From: Eublepharis macularius
Lineage: Eukaryota > Chordata > Lepidosauria > Squamata > Eublepharidae
Direction: 5' to 3'
DNA length: 64,000 nucleotides
Assembly: GCF_028583425.1 (NCBI RefSeq)
Contig: NC_072807.1
Coordinates: forward strand, 30,757,001 to 30,821,000
The notes under the pieces were generated by a model that ran no database searches, was not told the DNA's origin, and worked only from the letters and a program-made list of their open reading frames with translations. The stretch's first letter is position 1, and the number at the start of each line of letters is the position of its first letter. The position numbers and the translations under genes are program-made. Of the stretch, positions 31,214-41,400 are shown one piece after another.

Positions 31214-33400
31214 TGACAGTATGAAAATGAAGTTAGAATTTATATCCCATTTGGCCAGGACTGGTGATCAGTACTGATCTGGTGACCAGTTGATTTTCCT
31301 TGCGGGGTTTTGTGCTTGGACAGAAGTGATGAAACTATCCTCTAGCTGTAGTGCACCTTCCCCCCCTAAAAAAAATCTCCAGTAACTAGCAGAATTCTTT
31401 CAGGAGAGGAGGGAAGTAGAAGCAAGTTTCTTGCAGCTGGTCTTTCTCCAGCCCATGGAAGTTGAAGCCGATACACGTTGGCATAAGTCAAACCTATCTT
31501 GTGACCATTTCATGGGTTTGGAGAAACCCAACTTGCCCTGAAAACTCTTTGCAGTTGTGGTGGACCAGAGGTATGGTCTCACATCTGGACATGTGTCAGC
31601 CCATCAATATGGTCTGTTTGGTACATAGAAAGTTGTTTAATTTTTAACTGCGTCCACTGGGCTTTTGTCTGGCTAGGCCTTTGGAATATGCAAGAACAAT
31701 TTTTAAAAAGGTTAAAAGGGGAGGTGGGATATGTTCACTCAGCTGATGGCACAGAGGGGTGTATCAAGAATGTTGGTATTTCTCTAAGCAAGGTTGGGGG
31801 GAGAAATAAGGAAGTTTGGACAGGGAGGGGAAGACACTGGAAAAAGCCACTGCTGCAATGCTTTTACCTGACTTTTTACCCCCACCTGGTATCCCCACCC
31901 CCACCCACCCTCCAGACTAAAAGCAACTCAGGGTAGCTTTTCCCGGCTAGAAAGTTGCAGGAGAGGAAAGGGTTAAATCCCGCCACATTCTTCACTCCAT
32001 TCTCCTCCTTGATAAAGCAATCTTGGCACCTAAATTTAGGAAAGAAAAAATGTTTAAAATAGCATGGAAATAGATGTCCTTTTAGCCCTGAGATGAGACT
32101 GGAGTATGCCAGTGAATCTAGGTCAAATCCTAGCAGAACTCAGCACCGCAGACATCTGCGGATGGTAGCAGGTGCCTGGGATTTAAGCAGACATCCTGGG
32201 ATTTAAACAGACAGGTGTCTGGGATGCAGGGTCAGAGTTCAGTAAACAAAGCCCAGCCACCAAACGCTCAGTTCCTGAGAAAGCGCCTGGGAGGCTAAAG
32301 GCAATCCCAGATTGATGTCACAGCCCTGGGAGCATAAACTCATGAGTCATGCAACCAGTTGAGATGTAAAGTTCAAGAGGGCGGTGACATCGTTCGGGCA
32401 GCGTCAGGCAACTGAAGGAAGGGAAGCTTTTACTTGGATTTAGGGTTAGCAAAGCTCTCGTGCTAGGCAGAGGTTCTCAACCCAGTGGTATGCTGGGTAC
32501 AAATGCATGTAGGACAAAGCTAAGTGCCACAGATAATATAGAATTGAGATCAAGGTGTCTCCCCTGCCAGGTAAGTTACTGCAAAACACCCCAGGCTCAC
32601 CGTCGCTGCATCTGCGGAGCCTGAGATCCAGAAGATCTAGCACATTATTTACTATTCTGTCCTTTATATGTAGAGTCTAGAACTAAATTTCTGGCAGAGT
32701 TGTTAAAGGGTTTCAACTCTTCCCAAGTCATAGAGAAGTTGATTTTTCTCCTCTCAGACGCCGAACCATTCGTCTCCTATAGAGTATCACTTTTTGCTGT
32801 AGCAGCCAAGAAAATTTGGGCTAGAGCTGTTTCTAGTAACGTTTTTACTTGATTAGTAACTTTTGGGTTGTTCATTTTAAATATTGACATTTGTAATTGT
32901 GATTTATATATTTTTGTTAGATTCTTTTGTGTGTTTTGATTGCAAATGGCCTTTGGCCACAGACCATAAACTTTTACTGATCTTCTAATATAGAGATGAT
33001 GCGATGTGATACCGGTTCTAAGGCAGACCAGAGTGGGGAGAGACGGGGGGGGGGGGGCGTGTTGCCTTCCTCTGCCCTTCCGACAGACTTCCAAAAGAGC
33101 AGCCCCTGCTCTTCAGAAGCTCCGGCACTGCCCTAAAGAACATTGACCCAGCCTCAGAGAATCAAGGCTACAGCTGCTACACAGACATTGCGGTGAGTTC
33201 ACATTGGCCGAGAGCTGATGGCAAAGCCAGCCCAGGCAATCTTTTGCCATTGGCTACATCCCCTGAGTCAAGAATCTGGAAACCATCCTGGAAAACTACC
33301 AGTTCCCTCGCCCTTAATTGGTTAGCTGCAGTTTTTGGGAGGCCATTTGAGTTGCTAGGGATTTCGGTGCTGCAGACATTTCCTTGGTGAAGTGGTTAAT
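31214..33400. other. Intergenic, no gene recognised
   Basis: About 2.2 kb. A minus-strand frame at 32777-33094 (105 codons; lysine and asparagine rich) could be a worn LINE fragment but matches nothing I can name. A G run lies at about 33047-33057. Confidence 0.3.
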
Positions 33401-33404
33401 CAGG

Positions 33405-33665
33405 GTTCTGAATGACTGTTCTTCGCACTATTTTCTTTCTTCCCTTTATACTCAGCCTTTCTCTCCAGTGGGGAACCCGGAACCCAAAACAGCATTCTTC
33501 TCTCGTCCATTTTATCCTCCCAACAACCTTGTGAGGTCGTTTAGGTTGACAAGAGTGTGAGCGGCTCAAGGTCACCCAACAAGCTTCTGCAACAGAGCAG
33601 GAATTCGAACCCAGGTTTCCGAGGTCGTAGGCTGACACTCTAACCAACACAATATGCTGGCTCTT
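33405..33665 (-). repeat. tRNA-derived SINE (squamate type), minus orientation
   Basis: Minus strand: GTTGGTTAGAGTGTCAGCCT (A-box side), then AACCTGGGTTCGAATTCCTG (B box), CCTTGAGCCGCTCACAC, ACAAGGTTGTTGGGAGG and ATAAAATGGACGAGAGA. Confidence 0.82.
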
Positions 33666-34002
33666 TTAAAAATTTAATTCTGGTGTGACCTGTTAGCAAT
33701 GGCAGGTGTGAGGACAGTCCACTCTTGCCAGAGATTTTTGGGTTGTATCCCTCAAGCTCCATAGTTGCATTAACCCTCCAAGCCTCTCTGTGTTACCCAT
33801 GGCTCTTTCTTGTAGAGGCTTGTGCTGCCGCCTACTGGAAGATAGCGCACTCACACCCGGTTTAATATGGATCATGTTCTTCGCATCTACATCACAAAGG
33901 GACCTCTGACTCTCGCCTGGAAATCTACTTGGTCTTTAAGGTGCTACGGGACCCAAATCTTGTTCTACCACAAAGGTCTTGTTTCAGTAAACTTGTGTGA
34001 GA

Positions 34003-34228
34003 GCCAGTTTGGTGTAGGGATTAAGAGCAACAGGACTCTAATCTGGAGAACCGAGACTGATTCCCCACTCCTCCACTTGAAGCCAGCTGGGTGACCTGGG
34101 ACCAGTCACAGCTCTCTCGGAGCTCTCTCAGCTTCACCCACCTCACAGGGCGATTATCACGAGGATAATAATAACACACTTTGTAAACTGCTCTGAGTAG
34201 GCGTTAAGCTGTCCTGAAGGGAAAGATC
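34003..34228 (+). repeat. tRNA-derived SINE (squamate type)
   Basis: AGAGCCAGTTTGGTGTAGGG, TTAAGAGCAACAGGACTCTA, GACTGATTCCCCACTCC and CAGCTCTCTCGGAGCTCTC, with the GGCGTTAAGCTGTCCTGAAG tail. It is very like the copy at 19021. A short 'tttaaggtgctacgggacc' arm precedes it near 33937. Confidence 0.85.
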
Positions 34229-34231
34229 AAA

Positions 34232-34405
34232 GAGACCAGCTCTGTACCAACCAAGAATGCCAGACACTGGTCAGCCTTTCTGCAGTCCGGACAGGCGACG
34301 CTCTCCAACATGATCTGCTTCCTGACCCTTTCAACTGGAGATGCCAGTGACTGAAACGGGGACCTTCTGTTTGCTGAGCAGAGGCTCTACCAGTGAGCCA
34401 CAGCT
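34232..34405 (-). repeat. tRNA-derived SINE (second squamate family), minus orientation
   Basis: Minus strand: AAGCTGTGGCTCACTGGTAG, then GAAGGTCCCCGTTTCAGTC, GGCATCTCCAGTTGAAAGG and CTGACCAGTGTCTGGCATTC. It is tail-to-tail with the SINE at 34003. Confidence 0.78.
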
Positions 34406-36035
34406 TGTGTGAGTTCTTAGGGATACAACCCGAGTTTCCAGTTCACAGCAAAAGCCCGTTCTGACCGGCCCAGGGCAGCCCCCGAAACCTTTCCAGTTTA
34501 CAACGAGCAAGGGCATTGTAGCTACCAGTTCTCATATTCATGAACATTCATTTGGGTAGATGGTTTTTAAAAATGTATACATTCTCATTGCTGGGAAGTC
34601 AGCTTCTAATAACGTGTTGGATTTGCCTGTCTCAGAAAATAAATCTACATACGGAAGCATGTTTGGCAATGCTCGTGCTTTTGCAGGTAGAGCGCAGGGC
34701 TCGCGGTACGGGATGTTACATGAATACAGTGGGCAGGCAGTCCGTTAGGCTTGGGTACATGTGAAGCGGAAAGGCATGTGGCAACTGAGCCCATTGGTGA
34801 GCATGCGCGGGTGAGCGCGAAGCGAGAGTGCACAGCATGTGTGTTTGTTTGCGTCTGTTTGGGGCCCCAGCGCTTGGCTCTCCCTTGGCATATTGTCTCT
34901 GATTTCCGTGCTGCGTGGGGCTTGGGGGAAAGGGGGTGGCGAGGGAAGCAGCTGCTTCTGGCCACTGCAGGGAGCACAGTCTCACAGAATCTGTTCCCAC
35001 GGCCTGCTGCCCTTCCTGTGGCGGCCACTCTTGGGGAGATGCCAGGGCAATGGAAAGGACTATTGCAAATTGTGATGGAGGAGGGGGCTGGGGGGGAAGA
35101 GCTGCATATTGCTGGAATGAGCAAGGGTAGCATTCCTGAAACTACTCCTTTGAATGCACTGCTGTCTCCTCCAGGCAGTGGCCCAGTGCGCTCTCTCCCA
35201 CCTGCACCCAAAGAGAGTCCAAACGGTTCATCTCCTCTTTACTGACTTTCCCCATTTCCATTCTAGAGTAGACTTACAGAGGGGGAAGCACAAAGCCAAA
35301 TATTGTGTGCATTCAGCCTGGTTTGCTTACGTTTTGCCTCCAAGCCACTGGACATGTCTGTTTTCCCTTGTGGCCCACGCGTCTAGTGACAGAAAGAGCG
35401 ATCCCAAGATATTTCACTCAACATCCTCTGCTGATCTGGAGCGATCAAGAAAAGGGTTCTCTGCCACCCGATTATTTATTCCTCTTGTTGTCCTAACACT
35501 GTGATGGCGCTCCTCAAAACTCCCCCACTGGCAGGGCCAATCTCGAATACTGGGAGGTTCCGCAAAAAGTTGGCAGGTTCCATGCTAAAGTGTTCTTCTA
35601 GGATGGAGGCACTTCTGGAATATCTCCTGCATGAAGGAAACAGAAGAAATCGGGGCTCCTTCTCTCTGCTTTGCAAAGGAGAGGCTGTTTCCAAAGGATG
35701 GGGGGAGTTTGCTCTCAGTGCACAGGCAGGAAGAGTTTTCCAAGCCTAGAGGCCTAAGGAATCTGTGGTTGCGGGCGAGCTGAAAAGTGCATGGCTGTGA
35801 CCATCCCTCTTGGGATGAGCAAGTCAGTCAATTGCTGGGAGTAATTTGGACTTTCTTGATTTGGTTTGGTGTGCTGTTCTGTGCCAGATCTTTTTGATTC
35901 TTTCCCCAAGGCTCAAGAAGTGAGCGAGTTCCAGGAAACACATTGGCAAGCATCATGCTGCTCCCAGGTGCCACACTGGGGATTGCTGACAATGTGCCTT
36001 GAACCAGTTTGACTCGTGTAACTGATGCAGTATTG
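34406..36035. other. Intergenic, no gene recognised
   Basis: A GC-moderate patch at 34750-35200 supports frames of up to 188 codons on both strands. None has a known motif, and codon choice does not favour one frame by eye. No repeat family is recognised. Confidence 0.3.
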
Positions 36036-36665
36036 AAAAGTGAGCATTAGTCATGCTCTGATCATGTCCAGGCTGGATTGCTGTATTCTGCTTTACACGG
36101 GGCTGCCCTTGAAGACTGCTTGGAACTGTCAAAATGGCACAGAGGGTGTTAGCCTGATTGTTAATGAGTGTAAGATAAAAAGAGCACATCCCATCTCTTC
36201 ATTTGCTTCTGAGCACAAAAGGCTTTAAAAGGCTTGGCTCTTACATTTAAAGCCCTAAGGGATCGGAGAACAGAACCGTTGAAGGACTGCTTTTAACCCC
36301 ATAGGAACCTGCTCATCAGTTTAAGAGGAGCATCAGAGGCCCTGCTGGGAAGATAGGCAGGTGGTGACCCAAGACAGGTCCTTTTCTGTTGTGGCTCCTG
36401 GGCTGTAAAATGCCTTCCTCATGGCAGTTTCCCTGGCAACTGCTCGGTTCAGTTTTAAGCACCAGGAAAAAACAGTTTTTCATTTCCCAGGCTTTGGCTG
36501 AGTTTGTTTTTTAAAGTATACTCTAATTTTTATCCGCAGCCTTCATTGCTGTATTTGTTCATTTTCATTTGCCATTCATATGTAATGCTTATGTTATTTT
36601 TTGCTTCAAAAGTAATATATTCCGAGCCACCTCACCTTGGTGAGAATGACCAAGAAATGTTATAA
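36036..36665 (+). mobile_element. L2/CR1-clade LINE, ORF2 C-terminus and 3' UTR, worn
   Basis: A worn frame reads LDCCILLYTGLPLKTAW, the L2-like 'yCNaLytGLPlktv..LQ' motif. It is followed by remnants of GCTCTTACATTTAAAGCCCT, GGCTCCTGGGCTGTAAAATG and a 3' UTR that ends ATTCCGAGCCACCTCACC. The frame is interrupted and no longer codes for protein. Confidence 0.75.
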
Positions 36666-36740
36666 CGAAATCAGGTGAATCATAAATCATTCTCACACAG
36701 GCTCTGCACATGGACTTGCTTCCCATAAAGGAAAACCATT

Positions 36741-36743
<3 letters not shown>

Positions 36744-36775
<32 letters not shown>
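36744..36775 (+). repeat. (AT)n microsatellite
   Basis: An uninterrupted AT repeat of about 32 bp. Confidence 0.95.
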
Positions 36776-36776
<1 letters not shown>

Positions 36777-37407
36777 GCTGCTATTATAGCAAGGAAGTGA
36801 TGTTGCATGGCAATTTGCCCTCATGCTGGAAATGGAGCAACCAAGGCTTTTTTCCCATGTGAATCCTAAAAATAATGCCTAGCACATTCCAACTTCCCCT
36901 CTAACAATCTGCCAGAGGAGTGGTTACTGTGGGAAAGACTGGTTTTGTTTTTCCTGAATAATATAAATAGACTTCTTCCTCTAATAGTAACATTAAATGA
37001 GAAGGGGGGCAATAATAGGCTTCTTTTGAACTGGAACAACAACTTGATTTTTGTTTCCTGCAGAGAGCCACACACAACAACGTGGGTTTGACTAGGGCTG
37101 GCATGTGAGAGAGCATTTTAGTGAAAAAGGTTCCCAGGCGCCTGAAATTTTCTCTGGAAGAGAAACCTGATCATGTTTTGCACTGTTCCACTCGGTTTTG
37201 CTCCATTTTTTCTTGTTCGTCCCAACTTCTGCTTCAGTCCTTTTTTTAAAAAACAAGATGGTTCTTCTTGCTAGCTGCATGATCTAACCAATCAGGGATC
37301 ATGCAGTGATGACATAAGAGTGCCACATAACCAATCAGATCTGGCAACATTAGAACATGGCAAAGCTAAATCACAGTGAGAGCAATGTGTCTCTACTTCA
37401 CGGTGAA
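36776..37407. other. Intergenic, nothing recognised
   Basis: No repeat or exon is recognised in this 0.6-kb stretch. Confidence 0.3.
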
Positions 37408-38075
37408 TGGGAGTTGCCAACTTCAAGCTGGGATATTCCTGGAGGTTTAGGGGGTGGAGCCTAGAGAGGACCCTCAGATGGGTATGATGCCATAGCAGCC
37501 ACCCTCCAAAGTAGCCATTTTCTCCAGGGGAGCTGATCTCTGTAGTCTGGAGGGCAGTTGTAATTCCGGGAGAGCACTAGGACCTACCTGGAGGTTGATA
37601 AATTCCTAGAGATTTGGGGTGGGGTGAAGTTTGGGGATGGGAGGGAGCTCAGCAGAGATGAAATGCATTGGAGTCAACCCACCAAGGACTCCATCTCCTC
37701 CACAGGAAACTGAAGTTTGGAGATAGGGTTGCCAACTCTGGGATGGGAAGTGCTTGGAGATTTGGGGTGGAGCTCGGGGGGGAGGGCGTTTAGGGAGGGA
37801 AGGGACCTTCGTGGGGTAAAATGCCATACAGTCCCGTCCCCCACACCCTACAAAGCAGCCAATTCCTCCAGGGGAACTAATCTCTGCAGTCTGGAGACCA
37901 GTTGCAATTCTGGGAGATCTCCAGTCCTACCTGGGAGGATTGACAAATCTACTTGGAAAGCAATGATACTTCTGCGAAGATCTCCAGGTCCTACCTGGGA
38001 GCGTTGGCAACCCTACGTGGAAAGCAGCGATAATTCTGAGATCTCCAGGCCTCACCTGGAGGTTGGCAAGCCCGA
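37408..38075 (-). mobile_element. Run of hAT-type GGGTTGCCA MITE pieces beside the OAZ2 promoter
   Basis: At least three minus-oriented copies or pieces follow each other: from GAGTTGCCAACTTCAAGC (about 37411) to CTACCTGGAGGTTGATAAAT; from there to about 37725; and from AGGGTTGCCAACTCTGG (about 37726) to ACCTGGGAGGATTGACAAAT. Two short terminal pieces then end GCGTTGGCAACCCTA (about 38015) and GGAGGTTGGCAAGCC (about 38074). The run stops where the OAZ2 CpG island starts. Confidence 0.7.
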
Positions 38076-38094
38076 CAGCGAGAGACCGGTCCTC

Positions 38095-38435
38095 CCACTT
38101 CTTGCACCACCCCGCGCCGGGCACAAAGCGCAGCGCAGCCTCACCGAGGGAATCGAAGTGCGCGTGCGCGCCGGGGCCCTGCTCCTCGCGCCTGCGCCGT
38201 GTCGCAGGAGGCGCGGGCGCTCTGGCTCCCCCTCCTGCCTTTGTTTCGAGCGCCCGTTTCCCAGGCAGCCCGGCGGCGGAGGTGGGCGTGGCTATGCAGA
38301 TGAGCATCGGGGCGGGGCGGAGCCGGCGCTCGGGTCCCTCAGTCGGAGCTCGGCGCTGGCCCAGGGAGGAGCTGCTGTGAGGCCCGAGAGCGAGCGCCTC
38401 CTCCCGACCCCGGTCCGTCCTGCCGAGCCCCGAGG
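38095..38435 (+). promoter_or_regulatory. OAZ2: OAZ2 CpG island promoter and 5' UTR
   Basis: CpG-dense sequence runs up to and past the OAZ2 start codon. An NRF1-type palindrome GTGCGCGTGCGCGCC lies at about 38158-38172. A KLF/Sp1-type GGGCGTGGC lies at about 38284, and GGGGCGGGGCGG at about 38310. An octamer-like ATGCAGAT is at about 38294. There is no TATA box. Transcription probably starts between about 38320 and 38350, leaving a GC-rich 5' UTR of about 100 nt; the exact start cannot be read. The island continues into intron 1 to about 38720. Confidence 0.65.
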
Positions 38436-38455
38436 ATGATAAACACCCAGGACAG
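38436..38455 (+). CDS. OAZ2: OAZ2 coding exon 1
   Basis: ATG ATA AAC ACC CAG GAC AG, then donor GTACCC. It encodes MINTQD plus two bases of the next serine codon. The start lies at the usual OAZ2 N-terminus in a CpG island. Confidence 0.95.
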
Positions 38456-41400
38456 GTACCCGGGGAGGGGGCGGCGGCGGCGGCGGCCCCCCTCTTGCCC
38501 CTTCTGTTCGAGGAGGAGGGGGGGTGGGACCCCTCAGGATCGAGGCCTTCCCCTCCCCCCCTCTCTGAGAGACCCGGATGATGCACAAAGGCGGGGGGGG
38601 GGGAGGAAAGAGGATCGCGGAGGGGATGCAGAATTTGAGGGTGGGGAGGCGACTGCAACGTTGTAGGCGCGGGCACGACGGTGGGGGCGCGTTTTGCACG
38701 CATTTGGGGGTGGGGGGGAAGGGGCACGCACCCTGCACGTCCTCGCCTCCTTTCTCTTAATTTCTCCTCCTCCTAAATGGGCTTCCGAAGTGGGGTGGGG
38801 GACATCTTTCCTCCGTCCTTTGCAAGGAGGGGAAGGGGCTGCTTTAGGACCCCCTCCCCTCCCTGCATGGGGCCTCCTTTAATAATCAGACTCGTAACAG
38901 GGTGCTTCTGTACCGCCATTGCCAGTTATTTATTTTCCCTGCGCGAGGGTGGAGCCGGGATCCCTTTTATCTCCACCCCTGGTGTGACATGAGACGTTTT
39001 TCCTAGCCTGGAAGCAATTGGGGGGTGGGGTGGGGGGAGCAAGTTGCAACCCTGTGGGCTCTTTCCCCCTTCAGATCCAAACGGTTTCCTTAACATGCCG
39101 AGGACTGGCCTGCAAAGCTTGCCCAGGTAGCCTCATGGTGCCCCTCTGGGCGTTGGATCTTGGAATCGGATATTTTGGAAAACAGTTCCGGAGTCTGTTG
39201 CTGCCAAAATAAACAGCAGCTCTGTGGAACCGTTTTTGGAGAAAAATTACCACATTTGCTTTTTCACACTGGAGCCTGTTTTGCCAGGAACTTCTCATGG
39301 CACCTGCCGAGATGGGATCTAGTCCACCAAAGCTTATACTGGAATAAAAGGTCAGTCTTTTAAAGTGGCACTAGACACCTGCTTGTTTTTTGGCAGGTAG
39401 CTCTTGCTTGTATTCTGTATTAGGAGAACAGAATTTGGAGTCCACTAGCCCTTTAAAGACCAGCAAAACATTCTTTGCAGGATACCTAAGCTTTCTTGAG
39501 TCAAAGCTCACTTCATCAAATACAAATAGAAAGCAGTCTTCTCAAATTCCATTTATTTTTGGCATCTCAAGACGACTTTTCCTGTACACAAATCAGTTGG
39601 AGGGAGAGTGTTCACTCAGGTAGCTGTGATTCTGGAGTAGCTTAATATCTGGGGCTGGAGGAGTACCAGCTTTCTTGAGGGTAAGTGCACAAGTAACTGT
39701 TGGTGCTCTACAAGAAAACAGGCTAGTTTAGAATGTGACTAGGACAGGCAATAGCTGTTGCATGCAACTTGTGTTCAGTGCTAGAATGGTCAACCCCTTG
39801 ACTTGAGGTAAGCTGTGCAGCATGGATGTTTGATTTTTTGTGCATTTTTGCCTCTGGTAAACTGGTCATGTGGAACAGCAAAGAGTCCAGTAGCACCTTT
39901 AAGACGAACCAACTTTATTGTAGCCTAAGCTTTTGAGAGCCACAGCTCTCTTTCTTCAGATGCATCTGAAGAAGAGAGCTGTGGCTTTCAAAAGCTTAGG
40001 CTACAATAAAGTTGGTTCGTCTTAAAGGTGCTACTGGACTCTTTGCAATTTTGCTACTGCAGACTAACACAGCTAACTCCTCTGGATCTATGGTCATGTG
40101 GAACATCCACTATAATGTTCAGATCGTGGTCCGGTGTACTCTCTGACTTCCAAAAATAAGGCTGAGCAAGGAGGCGCTTCCACTGTGATCTGAGCTCTTG
40201 GGGGGGGGGGGGGGTAGTACCACAGGCAACATGGAAGAGACTGGCATCTAGGCTGGGATAACACAGCATCCTGCCAGTGTGAAAAGCTGACCTCCCTTTG
40301 TCTACAGAGAGAGCTCTGAGAAAGGACAGATGACTTCTTGTGTCCAGAGAGCTTTCTCTTCAGGGGGCTGTGACAGCTTCTTGCACAAGACCTGAAGGCC
40401 GCACTCTGCTGGGAGAGAGAAATGAAGTGATCTTTCAGAATAAAGACTGTAGCCTTTGTGCTCCTCCCTTCCATTCCGGTCTTGCTAGGTGGAATGGTAG
40501 CTTATGGCACAACTTGGATTTGTAGCTGTAACATTTTCATCATTGGGATTTAGAGGTGGATGCTGAAATTTGTGAGATTTTATCTTTGGATAAACCCAAG
40601 TTGGTAGAAATGGGGTACAGATGACTTAAACAGGTAAATACACCTTCCACTGTACTCCCCCCATGGGGAACTTTCCAACATCAAAAATTCCAAACTAGCT
40701 CTAATTCTAGAGTTTCCTCTTTAAAAAGAGCATTGCAAAACACAGGTTTGCCAAGAAGCCAAACTTGGGATGAAGGCTTAACTTAAAAACAAGGCATTCC
40801 GCACACTTCCAGCAGAAATAGATTCTCAGTATTGTTCTATGCTTACAGAGCTCTTTATAAAGAAATTGCTTATCTTTGCAGTAGACTGTAGGGAAACTTA
40901 GGCTGAGAGAGAGGCATGCCCAAAACTGTGCTTCATGGCTAGAGCAGAGATGTGTAGCTCCCTACCCTATGTCTATATCGTACTGGTCTACATTGAGAGA
41001 TAATTAAACTGTCTTTCAAGCTACAGGATAACTAGTCCTACTTAGTAGTTATAGTAAGTAACTGATTATAATACTGGGCAGAAAACTGTATTGGTCAGAG
41101 AATATTAATCAAGGAAGCCATTTGCACTAACCACTTGTTATACTGAATACAATGCCTGGAAAAACAATGAGCTATTTCACTCTGCTAGGTGTAAATTATC
41201 CTAGGAAACACCCTGCCAGTTATTAACTAGATTAATAAAGCTAGTAAATTGTGCCTGTTAGTCTTGATTAAATGTTAATTTTGCACTGTTACATGCCACC
41301 CTTTACTTCCTCAATTTCATGGCCCAGAGACCATTGCTTGCTTGCTTGCTTGCTTATTTCATACCTCCTACATAAGACATCTTTTTACTGAGGAGTCTTT

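Noticed and set aside
32777-33094. Lysine/asparagine-rich minus frame as a gene
   Set aside because: It looks more like a worn LINE fragment, and the N-terminal part reads through a G run.
34645-35245. Frames of 188 (minus) and 164 (plus) codons
   Set aside because: Mutually overlapping, no motif, and no sign of one coding frame.
37717-38738. Open frames of 240-266 codons around the OAZ2 promoter
   Set aside because: They run through MITE sequence into the CpG island and have no homology that I recognise.
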